NCBI RefSeq assembly: GCF_050315115.1
Contig: NZ_JBNPOJ010000001.1
Coordinates: 164,577 to 228,576 of the forward strand
Source of the DNA: Peptoniphilus_A sp022767005
GTDB taxonomy: Bacteria; Bacillota; Clostridia; Tissierellales; Peptoniphilaceae
DNA length: 64,000 nt
Reading direction: 5' to 3'
Shown: positions 27,014-34,473 of the stretch, piece by piece
Numbering within the stretch: position 1 is the stretch's first letter
How the letters are laid out: each line of letters begins with the position of its first letter
Made by a program: the position numbers and the translations under genes
The notes under the pieces: model-generated
The model's database searches: none
What the model saw: the letters and a program-made list of their open reading frames with translations, nothing else
What the model was told of the DNA's origin: nothing

Positions 27014-27280
27014 TTAGCCTCCTTGGTATTCGTCATTTTGACTTTTTATTTCATGTATTTCTTTTTCTATTTTCTTTTTCTTTATTCTTGATAAACTCCA
27101 TAGTTCAACTGTGGTAAATGAAAACCAAGCTCCTATTAAAGTGCTTGGCTCTGTTCCTGTTTTTGCAAAAATAAAGAGTACGATAACAGTAAATAAAATA
27201 TTTAACAATATAACTAGAGTAACTATAAATTTACTGTATTGACTTTTTATTCTATTTCTATTCCTTTTTCTCTTGTCCAT
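27014..27280 (-). CDS. two-helix membrane protein, second holin or antiholin candidate
   Basis: 88 residues. A very basic start (MDKRKRNRNRIKS), two hydrophobic segments (FIVTLVILLNILFTVIVLFI; PSTLIGAWFSFTTVELWSL) and a charged C-terminus (KKKKIEKEIHEIK) fit a small holin or antiholin. The first 34 bases overlap the endolysin gene; no clear ribosome site is seen, so translation is probably coupled. Not assigned to a named family. Confidence 0.65.
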   Translation of the reverse strand: MDKRKRNRNRIKSQYSKFIVTLVILLNILFTVIVLFIFAKTGTEPSTLIGAWFSFTTVELWSLSRIKKKKIEKEIHEIKSQNDEYQGG

Positions 27281-27876
27281 TTAACATCATATCCTAATTC
27301 TTCAAAGAACTTGCGAACTGGCACCATCATACTTCCTAATTGCACATATGAAACACCGTCTATTACTTGAGGGCTTATTTTACTTTTTTTGCCCATAATA
27401 GTTAAATAATTATATACTGGCTTTGGTTGCGGAGTTGCTTTAACAATTGGTTCTTTCTTTTCTGTTCCTTGCATTAATGTCTTTATCCTATAAACCTTTT
27501 TAAAATATGCACGATTAACATAAATGCAAACTCCTTCTTTGTATCTAGCTTCTAATGTCTTACCATCTCCAAGATAAATTGCAACGTGTCCATCCCATTT
27601 ACTTCCTCTGTATTCTCCACCCCATAGGATATCTCCTCTTTGTAGTTCTTTTTTAGGAATTTCAGTAAAACGTGGATCTCCATCTAATATATATTTAGTT
27701 GAGATAGTTCTGTCTGTCTTTGATAAGTCTAAAAGTTTAGCGTCTCTTAATCCTTTATAAATAAGTGATGAACAGTCACTATATCCTTTCTGCATACGTC
27801 TAGGTTGCGAATAATTATCTCCCTTATATTTCATAGCAGCGTTTATAAACTGCTCTACTTTATTTTTATCTAACAT
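27247..27876 (-). CDS. phage endolysin, NlpC/P60-like amidohydrolase
   Basis: 209 residues. Residues about 1-130 form an NlpC/P60-type phage peptidoglycan hydrolase (Amidase_5-like) with catalytic Cys in KGYSDCSSLIYKG and His in KWDGHVAIYLGDGKTLEA. A proline-rich linker leads to a C-terminal copper-amine-oxidase-N-like domain (VIDGVSYVQLGSMMVPVRKF), a module used for wall binding in Firmicutes. The ATG at 27876 has GGAG at 9 bases; the ATG at 27885 lies directly on that site. Confidence 0.85.
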   Translation of the reverse strand: MLDKNKVEQFINAAMKYKGDNYSQPRRMQKGYSDCSSLIYKGLRDAKLLDLSKTDRTISTKYILDGDPRFTEIPKKELQRGDILWGGEYRGSKWDGHVAIYLGDGKTLEARYKEGVCIYVNRAYFKKVYRIKTLMQGTEKKEPIVKATPQPKPVYNYLTIMGKKSKISPQVIDGVSYVQLGSMMVPVRKFFEELGYDVKWTREKGIEIE

Positions 27877-27888
27877 TAATATCATCTC

Positions 27889-28239
27889 CTATTTAAGCAT
27901 TGGGAACAGAAAATATATAAATGCACCTATAAAAATGCCAATAGCTACTTTTATTATTGCATCTATAAAATTCTTTGTTCTCTCATTTGGTTTAATGTAT
28001 TGGTCTGAAAGTCTTTCATTATATAACCTGTCTAACTTGTCATCTGTCTTTTTTGTTGTCCTATCTATGTTTGATAAATCCTTTTTTATAATCTCTATAT
28101 TTAAGTCTTGCCTTCTGCTTAATTCTTTTTGTTCATCGATTTGCTTTCCGTGCATTTCTATTCGCTTGTCCTGCGTCTTGTCATTCTCTTCTAACTTTGA
28201 GATTCTTATTTCATGATCCGTTATCTTTTCATTTTCCAT
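27889..28239 (-). CDS. XhlA-like haemolysin/holin accessory protein
   Basis: 116 residues. A long heptad coiled coil (about residues 8-75; EIRISKLEENDKTQDKRIEM) is followed by a basic segment and a single C-terminal membrane helix (VAIGIFIGAFIYFLFPML). This is the layout of XhlA/BhlA-type phage proteins, which anchor to the inner membrane face and help lysis. It lies just before the endolysin gene. Confidence 0.8.
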   Translation of the reverse strand: MENEKITDHEIRISKLEENDKTQDKRIEMHGKQIDEQKELSRRQDLNIEIIKKDLSNIDRTTKKTDDKLDRLYNERLSDQYIKPNERTKNFIDAIIKVAIGIFIGAFIYFLFPMLK

Positions 28240-28257
28240 TAACTCACCCTTTCCATT

Positions 28258-28288
28258 AAAAAAACACCCTTAAAAAAGAGTGTTTTTG
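28258..28288 (-). terminator. terminator of the hicAB cassette
   Basis: On the minus strand AAAACACTC pairs with GGGTGTTTT (one wobble) around an A/T loop, followed by TTT. It ends transcripts of hicAB and would also stop late phage transcription before the lysis genes unless antiterminated. Confidence 0.7.
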
Positions 28289-28304
28289 CATTAATTTTAA
28301 ATTT

Positions 28305-28754
28305 TTAATTTTTGGCGATATTTACAATAGCTTCTGTCAAAAGCTTGGAAAAATTTAAATTCAATTTATTTCCAAGATCATTGCTCCACTTTGGGATAGA
28401 TAATGTCTTTTTAACAAGCTCCTGACTTCCTAAATAATCTTTTAAATCAACATAAACAAGAGAAATAAAAGATTTAGAATAATCATAAAAATTATTAAAT
28501 TCATCATCGTCTTTAAATGGAAAATTATCTTCAACAGACAAGTCGCTTATGTTTGATTTTTTTGGAAGTGTTTCTCCATTTTCTATAATTGAACTTGCCA
28601 TAATTCCCAAATAATCACTAGCCATTAATAAAGCATCTTCAATTGAATCGCCTTGAGTTCCTGCCCCTTCAATATCTGGCATATAAACATAATAACCTTT
28701 TTCTTCTGGACTATAATAAAATATCGCCGGATAAGAAACTAACATAATTACCAC
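28305..28754 (-). CDS. hicB: HicB-family antitoxin
   Basis: 149 residues. The N-terminal RNase-H-like HicB fold reads YPAIFYYSPEEKGYYVYMPD and GAGTQGDSIEDALLMASDYLG. The C-terminus (KTLSIPKWSNDLGNKLNLNFSKLLTEAIVN) matches the HTH/ribbon part that binds the operator. It neutralises HicA and represses the operon. It follows hicA by 26 bases. The start may be the second ATG at 28745. Confidence 0.88.
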   Translation of the reverse strand: MVIMLVSYPAIFYYSPEEKGYYVYMPDIEGAGTQGDSIEDALLMASDYLGIMASSIIENGETLPKKSNISDLSVEDNFPFKDDDEFNNFYDYSKSFISLVYVDLKDYLGSQELVKKTLSIPKWSNDLGNKLNLNFSKLLTEAIVNIAKN

Positions 28755-28779
28755 CTCTCTTATATAAGGAGCAGGGCTA

Positions 28780-28962
28780 TTAAAGCCCCACCTCTTTTAG
28801 GATTCCACGTTCAGTACCCTTTTGGAGTTCTCCATGTGGAATGATAATTGGTCTTTTCAGTCCAGGCTTTGTCATTTTAATATGGCTGCCCTTTCCTCCT
28901 TTAACTACTTCAAAACCATTCTTTTTTAGCAGCTTGACCATTTCATCTTGTGTCATCGGCAT
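28780..28962 (-). CDS. hicA: HicA-family mRNA interferase toxin
   Basis: 60 residues with the double-stranded-RNA-binding-like fold of HicA: MTQDEMVKLLKKNGFEVVKG, then the catalytic His in GKGSHIKM and PIIIPHGELQKGT. HicA cleaves mRNAs free of HicB. An AGGAGGT site lies 8 bases before the ATG. Toxin-first order is usual for this family. Confidence 0.9.
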   Translation of the reverse strand: MPMTQDEMVKLLKKNGFEVVKGGKGSHIKMTKPGLKRPIIIPHGELQKGTERGILKEVGL

Positions 28963-28986
28963 GTATACCTACCTCCTGACAAATAT

Positions 28987-29015
28987 ATTTTACCACGTAT
29001 TAACACGTAAATCAA
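28987..29015 (-). promoter_or_regulatory. hicAB promoter with palindromic operator
   Basis: TTGATT (29010-29015) and TAAAAT (28987-28992) are 17 bases apart on the minus strand. The spacer and -10 are covered by a 23-base imperfect palindrome, TTTAC...GTAAA (28989-29011), with two ACGT cores inside; this is where a HicB dimer would be expected to repress. Confidence 0.6.
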
Positions 29016-29072
29016 TATTTGTTTTAATCTTATCTTTTATATTTTGTTCCATTAGCAACCTTCTTTTGAGTA

Positions 29073-29098
29073 TAAAAAAGATAGCCTAAAGACTATCT
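29073..29098 (-). terminator. terminator of the type I toxin mRNA
   Basis: On the minus strand AGATAGTC and GGCTATCT pair (one wobble) around TTTA and are followed by TTTTTTATA. It ends transcripts from the tail-fibre side and from the toxin promoter at 29373-29401. Confidence 0.75.
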
Positions 29099-29132
29099 GT
29101 TTAAATTTTTTTAATTGTGGTATAATATTAAT

Positions 29133-29234
29133 AAATGAGGACACCGACTCGTGCCCTATGGGTATTAAGACGGTTCGTCCTACAGGTTATATTTCTATAC
29201 CACCAGTAGTAACGATACAGGTGGTATTTTATTT
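29133..29234 (+). ncRNA. candidate type I antitoxin RNA
   Basis: An extended -10 box TGGTATAAT (29118-29126) on the plus strand would start an RNA near 29133 (GAGGACACCGACTCG...). A terminator, ATACCACC paired with GGTGGTAT (29197-29227) and followed by T-rich sequence, would end it near 29234, about 100 nt. It is wholly antisense to the 3' part of the minus-strand toxin mRNA and has no ORF. This is the arrangement of Firmicutes type I antitoxins. Confidence 0.6.
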
Positions 29235-29235
29235 C

Positions 29236-29319
29236 CTAATCTTTTTTAAAAAGTGATAGGATGGTTACAATTAAGCTAATGAAAGCTATCAATAAAGATA
29301 TTTTTTCATATAAGCCCAT
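29236..29319 (-). CDS. 27-residue hydrophobic type I (holin-like) toxin
   Basis: ATG at 29319 after a GGGAGGTG ribosome site, stop TAG at 29236. The product starts MGLYEKISLLIAFIS, continues with a hydrophobic helix, and ends in SLFKKD: one membrane span with a short charged tail, like the small putative holin-like toxins of Firmicutes phages. A perfect 8-bp hairpin (CCCAATAA/TTATTGGG) directly overlaps the ribosome site and may mask it. Confidence 0.65.
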   Translation of the reverse strand: MGLYEKISLLIAFISLIVTILSLFKKD

Positions 29320-29372
29320 TGTAACACCTCCCAATAAAATTATTGGGCGAACCATCTGTATGTCCTCATACA

Positions 29373-29401
29373 TATTTTACATTCTTTAGCCGTCAATTTC
29401 A
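29373..29401 (-). promoter_or_regulatory. promoter of the type I toxin mRNA
   Basis: TTGAAA (29396-29401) and TAAAAT (29373-29378), each 5 of 6 to consensus and 17 bases apart, on the minus strand. The start would be near 29366 (GAGGACA), giving an mRNA of about 290 nt to the terminator at 29073. The -35 box lies in the end of the upstream gene. Confidence 0.55.
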
Positions 29402-29550
29402 ACTGGCATACCGTCTGCATCAAGTCCTAGAGCCTTTAAGTCTTCAAGAACTGCTTCTCTCCAAATACTTGGTACTTGTCTAACTTTTTTGTTTTCAGGA
29501 TTACAAGTTCTTCTTTGTCTTGAAACTAATCCAACGTATAGATCTAGCAT
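29386..29550 (-). CDS. CD1375-like small phage protein, copy 2
   Basis: 54 residues: LDLYVGLVSRQRRTCNPENK, then VRQVPSIWREAVLEDLKALG. It is a clear paralogue of the product encoded at 29618-29773 and resembles the small CD1375 family of clostridial phages. A GGGGGTG ribosome site lies 7 bases before the ATG at 29550. The frame is open upstream to an ATG at 29646, which would add a membrane helix (SVLIGFAVASLFLYKFLI); which start is used is uncertain. Confidence 0.6.
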   Translation of the reverse strand: MLDLYVGLVSRQRRTCNPENKKVRQVPSIWREAVLEDLKALGLDADGMPVEIDG

Positions 29551-29617
29551 ATTTACACCCCCTTTAATTAAAAATTTGTATAAAAAAAGACTTGCTACTG
29601 CAAATCCAATTAATACA

Positions 29618-29773
29618 CTATTTGATTTCTTTGCCATTTTCATCATATCCTTGTGCTTTAAGTTCTGCTATAACTGCATTTCTTAAATGCTTAGGTACTT
29701 GCCTAACTTCTTTATTATTCACATCACAAGTTCTTTTTCCATTTATAACTAATCTAACATATAAATCAATCAT
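29618..29773 (-). CDS. CD1375-like small phage protein, copy 1
   Basis: 51 residues: IDLYVRLVINGKRTCDVNNK, then EVRQVPKHLRNAVIAELKAQ and a short tail. Ribosome site GGGGTAAAG just upstream. The family is small, of unknown function, and found between tail-fibre and lysis genes of clostridial phages, which matches the place here. The core LxVxxGxRTxxxVPxxxRxAV is shared with the next gene. Confidence 0.6.
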   Translation of the reverse strand: MIDLYVRLVINGKRTCDVNNKEVRQVPKHLRNAVIAELKAQGYDENGKEIK

Positions 29774-29985
29774 TCTTTACCCCCTAAAATAGTTTCATAA
29801 ATTGTCGCCAATACTTCATCTGTCTTTTCAGCTCTCTCTAAATTTGTTTCATAATTTGTTGCCACCGCTTCAGCTAAAGCCAAATTTGCTTTATTTATTG
29901 TCTTTAACTCCTCTAGGATTGCCTTAGAATTATCTGCCTCTTGCAACTCTTTTAAAGATTTTTCATTTATAAATTCTATTGCCAT
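29770..29985 (-). CDS. small coiled-coil phage protein
   Basis: 71 residues, acidic and helical: KSLKELQEADNSKAILEELK, then TINKANLALAEAVATNYETN. Not recognised. It has an AGGAGGTAAAA site, overlaps the next small gene by 4 bases, and follows the fibre gene by 9 bases. Probably part of the fibre/lysis border group; no function is offered. Confidence 0.65.
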   Translation of the reverse strand: MAIEFINEKSLKELQEADNSKAILEELKTINKANLALAEAVATNYETNLERAEKTDEVLATIYETILGGKE

Positions 29986-29994
29986 TTTTACCTC

Positions 29995-31323
29995 CTACAT
30001 ATATGCTCCAACAAAACCATAGAAGTATGATGTCTTTCCCTCAGGTGTGTCTGCTCTATCTATTCTTATGTCTACACCAATACACCACTTATCAGCTGTT
30101 TTTGTTTTAGTCTTAAAGTTATATTTCTGTCCTATTAATTCATCAGGCACCACTTCCCAAGTTGGACTAGTATCCTTGGCATTTAGTGATACTTTTACTG
30201 TCATCTTTGCACCAGTAGCTAATTCTGCAAGTACATTTGTTACAATTGCTGATGGTTGGGCATCTACTTCTTTTGTTAGTCTATACCAGCAATAATTAAT
30301 ATTTTTACTAAAAGTAATGTACCCTATACCTTTAGCACTATAAGAATCAGTCGCTTCGATTTTAATTCTATGCTCTCCATTTTGTAATTTGGCATAATCA
30401 AGTTTATTAATGGTAACTTGTATGTCTTGATTTTTCGTAACTTGCCCTAAGTTCTTAATTTGCACATCATCAATATATACCTTGACTGTGATTTCATCGC
30501 CATCAGGGTCATTTGCATTAAAGTTAAAGCTAAAAGGTTTGTTTTGCTCACCCATATTAGAATTTGTTACAGTTACAACTGGATTAGAATTTACCTTTTT
30601 AAAGGTATATCTTCTTATAGCTGATGCTCCGTTAGAATCAGATACTGTAATTTCAATGGTATTTGTTTTGTTGAGTTCTAACTCATCAAATTTTGTCTTA
30701 TCAATGTCAATCTCATACGACTCTCCTTTTGTTACATTGTTTATTGTCCTAATCGTAGCAGAATTAAGTTTTACAATTACATTTAAAGTTTCGTTATTGT
30801 CTGGGTCATTTACAGAAAACACTCTTTTAAAAGGTGCTTTAAAACCTCCTAAATCCTCATCTTGTCCTGATATACTTGGAGTTTGATTTGCTATACCTTC
30901 ATATACATACCAGTAGTCGCCACTTTCTCCGTCATTTGGATATGCGTTTCTGTTTGTAGAGGTTACTGTACCTATTTTTGGACCTTTAGAATAATAATAA
31001 CTAACCCTTTTTTCCTTTATTCTTCCATAACCCAAATACCTTATAAAATCTGTATATTCTCTTTTTTCGCAATAATTAATTTCAATTATATGTTTATCAC
31101 CTGTCAATAATTCTTTTTGAGCGTAAAAATCATAGTCAGGTCTTCCAAAAACAGGACGTTCTACATAGATTGTCCCTTTATATTCACCTGGTTCTATCCA
31201 ACTTTCTGACTCTAACAGTGCAACACACCTGCCAGAAGCTCTATACGGAACTTCTTTTATGACTGCTGTCTTTGTAAATGACTTTTGTTCTTTTTCAAAT
31301 TTCCCCCATCTATAAGCTGTCAT
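29995..31323 (-). CDS. fibre-region protein with Ig/cadherin-like repeats
   Basis: 442 residues. Two similar repeats of about 90 residues occur: VFSVNDPDNNETLNVIVKLN and, later, FNFNANDPDGDEITVKVYID, each followed by a strand pattern ending in TIEITVSDSNGASAIRRYTF or HRIKIEATDSYSAKGIGYIT. These look like Ig-like or cadherin-type beta-sandwich modules, common in phage adhesins. The N-terminus is unusual. It lies after the collar-like fibre gene, so an extended receptor-binding or decoration role is likely. Confidence 0.6.
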   Translation of the reverse strand: MTAYRWGKFEKEQKSFTKTAVIKEVPYRASGRCVALLESESWIEPGEYKGTIYVERPVFGRPDYDFYAQKELLTGDKHIIEINYCEKREYTDFIRYLGYGRIKEKRVSYYYSKGPKIGTVTSTNRNAYPNDGESGDYWYVYEGIANQTPSISGQDEDLGGFKAPFKRVFSVNDPDNNETLNVIVKLNSATIRTINNVTKGESYEIDIDKTKFDELELNKTNTIEITVSDSNGASAIRRYTFKKVNSNPVVTVTNSNMGEQNKPFSFNFNANDPDGDEITVKVYIDDVQIKNLGQVTKNQDIQVTINKLDYAKLQNGEHRIKIEATDSYSAKGIGYITFSKNINYCWYRLTKEVDAQPSAIVTNVLAELATGAKMTVKVSLNAKDTSPTWEVVPDELIGQKYNFKTKTKTADKWCIGVDIRIDRADTPEGKTSYFYGFVGAYM

Positions 31324-31340
31324 ATTCTATCACTCCTTTC

Positions 31341-32015
31341 CTATATTACAAAACGTGCCATTTGTTGGTCGTAAATACCTTCAAATTGTTCTGTACCTTC
31401 TAATTGTTTAAAATCAACCTTAAAATTGTTATACCTTGTATCTGTGTGTACTGCTGTTCCCATTGCTGCAATTTTAAGGGCAAGGTCTTGTATTAAGTCC
31501 CAATTTCCTTTTACAGTTTGGTTTGTTCTTCCCCTACCTGCTAAATCCATTAAATCAAGCTGACTTGCACAAATCATTGACCTATCTATATTAATATTTA
31601 TATTATCCACATTTGCAACTACTACGATTATATCCATAGAGATTTCTACCATTTCTTGGTCGTGTACTGGTATATAATCAGCGTGGTCTTCATAATATGC
31701 AACTCCATATAGGATTTCTCCCTTTCTAGGGTCTTGAGCAAATAAACCAACTTCACTCATTAAAAAACCTTTCTTCGTTTTATTATTTGTAATTGCAAGT
31801 GATATTGTGCTTGTTCCGTCGCCATTTGCCTTAATACCTCTAATGTCGACTTCTTGAACTTCCTGAACTAAAGTGTCCATCTTAAAAAGAGCACTTGTAT
31901 TTTCAATTTTTCCACTGCCAATTGCTGCTCTTGTAAAGTTTAAAGGCTCTCCACTTTGACAATAAGCCAAGAGGTCTCGCCCTTTTTCAGTGAGATAAAA
32001 TCTTCCTCTTTGCAT
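31341..32015 (-). CDS. tail-collar fibre protein
   Basis: 224 residues. The start RGRFYLTEKGRDLLAYCQSG and FTRAAIGSGKI ... FLMSEVGLFAQDPRKGEILYGVAYYEDHADYIP (in two parts at about 20-110) are typical of the phage tail-collar fibre family (DUF3751). The C-terminus ends FEGIYDQQMARFVI, a motif shared with the small protein at 32657-32839. It probably links baseplate and fibres. Confidence 0.75.
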   Translation of the reverse strand: MQRGRFYLTEKGRDLLAYCQSGEPLNFTRAAIGSGKIENTSALFKMDTLVQEVQEVDIRGIKANGDGTSTISLAITNNKTKKGFLMSEVGLFAQDPRKGEILYGVAYYEDHADYIPVHDQEMVEISMDIIVVVANVDNININIDRSMICASQLDLMDLAGRGRTNQTVKGNWDLIQDLALKIAAMGTAVHTDTRYNNFKVDFKQLEGTEQFEGIYDQQMARFVI

Positions 32016-32035
32016 TTCTTCTCCTTTCTTTCATT

Positions 32036-32060
32036 AAAAAAGAGAAGCCTGCGCTTCTCT
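32036..32060 (-). terminator. terminator at the end of yoeB
   Basis: On the minus strand AGAGAAG pairs with CTTCTCT around CGCAGG, followed by TTTTTT. The left arm overlaps the yoeB stop codon. It lies inside the tail-fibre gene block. Confidence 0.85.
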
Positions 32061-32349
32061 AAAACTCGTAATGACTCCACATACTGACTATTTTAACAAC
32101 TTTCTCATCTTCATAAACTTGATATACAAGTCTATGCTTGTTATTAATTCTTCTAGAGTATAACCCTTCTAAATTACCTTTTAATTTCTCATACCTAGGA
32201 GGATTCTTATATGGATCATCTTTAATCACATTTATTAAATTTTCAACATTCTTTTTTAAACTTGGAATGCTTTCAATCTTCTCTTTATCTTTCTTTGCAT
32301 CTTTTGTAATTAAAATCTTATAATTACCACTCAAACTCTTCACACTCAT
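32059..32349 (-). CDS. yoeB: YoeB-family toxin
   Basis: 96 residues, RelE-superfamily ribosome-dependent mRNase. The YoeB signature is clear: NPPRYEKLKGNLEGLYSRRI then NNKHRLVYQVYEDEKVVKIV and the C-terminal WSHYEF, with catalytic His near the end, Glu and Arg in the middle. It overlaps yefM by 26 bases and is the second gene of the pair. Confidence 0.93.
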   Translation of the reverse strand: MSVKSLSGNYKILITKDAKKDKEKIESIPSLKKNVENLINVIKDDPYKNPPRYEKLKGNLEGLYSRRINNKHRLVYQVYEDEKVVKIVSMWSHYEF

Positions 32350-32563
32350 CTAAAGGCTCATTTTTGCCATGGACTAACTTATCTTCCATGCCTGGAATGG
32401 AACATAGATTAACAGTTTCTAAAAGTCCTCTGTAATCATCCTCACTAATGACAATGGCATTTCCGTTCTTTGTGCTAATATTTATAACATCACCATAAGA
32501 TACAGCCATATCTAAATATTCAAAAAGATTTGCTCTGAAATTTGTCGCATTAATATTACTCAT
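32324..32563 (-). CDS. yefM: YefM/Phd-family antitoxin
   Basis: 79 residues. The N-terminal DNA-binding part INATNFRANLFEYLDMAVSY continues GDVINISTKNGNAIVISEDD, the Phd/YefM hallmark, and the acidic C-terminus (EPLDECEEFEW) would wrap the toxin. It lies upstream of yoeB behind its own promoter and operator. Confidence 0.92.
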   Translation of the reverse strand: MSNINATNFRANLFEYLDMAVSYGDVINISTKNGNAIVISEDDYRGLLETVNLCSIPGMEDKLVHGKNEPLDECEEFEW

Positions 32564-32573
32564 ATAATCACCA

Positions 32574-32607
32574 AGTACATTATAACGTACATTTTATTTT
32601 AAATCAA
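32574..32607 (-). promoter_or_regulatory. yefM-yoeB promoter and TGTAC operator
   Basis: TTGATT (32602-32607) and TATAAT (32579-32584) are 17 bases apart on the minus strand. A palindrome with two GTAC cores, AGTACATTATAACGTACATT (32574-32593), covers the -10. E. coli YefM binds palindromes with TGTACA cores over its -10, so the site is what the family predicts. Confidence 0.7.
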
Positions 32608-32656
32608 TCCTAAAATTTATACTAAAAATACTCATATAATATACTGTAAATACCTA

Positions 32657-32839
32657 TTAAATAACAAATCCCTTTTTGTTAATATCATATATCCCCTCAA
32701 AGTTTTCATCTTCTTTGAGATTTTTAAAATCCTTAGAAAATTCTCCTCTCATTTTAGACCAAATTATATTTTCTCCGTAAAATAGCTTTTTGATTTCCTT
32801 TCCCTTATAAAAAACATTTTTAGTTCTTAAAAAATCCAT
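32657..32839 (-). CDS. small fibre-associated protein
   Basis: 60 residues: basic N-terminus (MDFLRTKNVFYKGKEIKKLF), YGENIIW, and the C-terminus DFKNLKEDENFEGIYDINKK then GFVI. That tail matches the end of the collar fibre protein (31341-32015). It follows the long fibre gene by 8 bases. Perhaps a capping or attachment piece for fibre tips; not a recognised family. Confidence 0.6.
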   Translation of the reverse strand: MDFLRTKNVFYKGKEIKKLFYGENIIWSKMRGEFSKDFKNLKEDENFEGIYDINKKGFVI

Positions 32840-32847
32840 ATCATCAC

Positions 32848-34473
32848 CTAATAAACTGCATAAATAATATTTGACTTTTTAGTCGTCAAGTTGTTGTAGT
32901 CTGTAAGGCTCATCTCCACAACTTCTGGTTTTTTATCGAGATTATCTTTTAATTCTCTAGTTCTTTTATCAAAATCGCCAATCCAGTCTTCTAAATCTCT
33001 AGTTGAAGATATACTCTGCCAAACATTAGATGTGTTATATCCATCTGTTTTTGCCCTAGATATATCTTTACCATATGCACTATCCCACTTATTGTTCCAT
33101 TTTTCTATCATAGCTTGAGTTACATTGTTTTTCTCTGCTCCGTCTTCTATACCTTGTAGCTTTTTAATTTCAGCTTGTGTTATAAGGCTTGGAGATATTT
33201 CTGTATACATACTTCCACTCCATCTATATATGTTTTCTGTGGATAAGTCTACATAGATTTTCCCTTTTTCTCCTGCACTTGGAAACTTTGACTTGCTTTC
33301 AAATTCCAACACGTCATCTACATAACTTGGCAACTGGTCAGCAGGAACTTTTCCATCATCGCCTAGACTTGCATAACCATTAGCCTTTCCCTTATTTGCA
33401 ATATTTTCTGCAGTATAATCAAGCTTACCAGCACTTACCTCTTGCTTAGTTGCATAGGTCTTTTTGATATCCTCACTCTTTGCATAAGGTGTTAGGTCAT
33501 ACTCTCTAATAGCCTTTTCTGGTAGTTGCTCTTCTGGTACTTTCCCATTGTCATCAAGTGCTGCGTATCCGTTGACTCCTCCCTTGTGGATAGTACTTTC
33601 TTTTTTGTCCAACTCACTTTTTAATAAATTAAAAGATGTTTCAACATTTTCTGATAATTCATACTTTGCAAGTTCCCTTTCTATTGCAGTCTTTAACTCC
33701 ATAAGAGTAGTTATTTTTGCATAAGTTTCTTCTATGTCCTTACTCTTAGCATAGGATGTTAAATCATAAGTGGTGTCAGTATATTTAGGATTTTTTGGTA
33801 TAGCATCAACTTTCTCCTTAGCCTTATTGTCATAGTCATTAGTAGAAAGACCTTTACCTTGTACTTTATATGCTTTCTTATTTAATTCTTTTCCTATATT
33901 ATCCAATAGTAGCTTCATATATTCAGAATTAAAAACTGTATCTTTGCTAGCTTTACTATCACTGTCTATAATAGCAGACTGATCTAGCTTCCCATCCCAA
34001 TTTTCTTTATCACTATCTGTAACAAATCGCCTTGTATTATCAGTTGTTATCATGCTGGCAGGATGAGTTTCGGGATGATTATAAATTGTGTCATTATCAT
34101 CAGCAAAAATAAATTGCCCCTTATCATCAAGCTTTAATACTTGACCCTCTCTTCCTCCCTCAGGTCTTTTTACTCTAGTTGATATAGCCCTTAAAATCTC
34201 TACAATGCTATCTTTGTTGTTATTAAGTTCTGCCGCAACTTCTTTAAAAGTATCATAATCCTTAGGAGCATCTTTTAAAATATCATCAACTTTATTTATT
34301 AAATCTTGAGGTTTAAAACCTAAGTAATCATCAAGAGGCACACCTTCTTCTGTATAGACTGTACTTGTCAAGATATGTGGAGATACCATTGCAAACTGCC
34401 CCGTTGTTTCATCAAAAGCAAGAAGTTTCTTGCCCTTAAATTTTTGATTTATATCGTTAATTTTATCTGTCAT
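32848..34473 (-). CDS. phage tail fibre protein
   Basis: 541 residues, modular. The N-terminus (residues about 15-60; LAFDETTGQFAMVSPHILTS) attaches to the baseplate side. Repeats include GVNGYAALDDNGKVPEEQLP and KANGYASLGDDGKVPADQLP, the common NGYAxLDxNGKVPxxQLP fibre repeat, and YDLTSYAKSKDIEETYA / YDLTPYAKSEDIKKTYA. The C-terminus (EVVEMSLTDYNNLTTKKSNI, IYAVY) is a frequent fibre end. It determines host binding in most phages. It overlaps the DUF2313 gene. Confidence 0.82.
   Translation of the reverse strand: MTDKINDINQKFKGKKLLAFDETTGQFAMVSPHILTSTVYTEEGVPLDDYLGFKPQDLINKVDDILKDAPKDYDTFKEVAAELNNNKDSIVEILRAISTRVKRPEGGREGQVLKLDDKGQFIFADDNDTIYNHPETHPASMITTDNTRRFVTDSDKENWDGKLDQSAIIDSDSKASKDTVFNSEYMKLLLDNIGKELNKKAYKVQGKGLSTNDYDNKAKEKVDAIPKNPKYTDTTYDLTSYAKSKDIEETYAKITTLMELKTAIERELAKYELSENVETSFNLLKSELDKKESTIHKGGVNGYAALDDNGKVPEEQLPEKAIREYDLTPYAKSEDIKKTYATKQEVSAGKLDYTAENIANKGKANGYASLGDDGKVPADQLPSYVDDVLEFESKSKFPSAGEKGKIYVDLSTENIYRWSGSMYTEISPSLITQAEIKKLQGIEDGAEKNNVTQAMIEKWNNKWDSAYGKDISRAKTDGYNTSNVWQSISSTRDLEDWIGDFDKRTRELKDNLDKKPEVVEMSLTDYNNLTTKKSNIIYAVY

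Noticed and set aside
30047..30886. Plus-strand open frames opposite the fibre-region gene
   Set aside because: They lack ribosome sites and recognisable sequence, and mirror the codon pattern of the minus-strand gene; shadows of the real frame.
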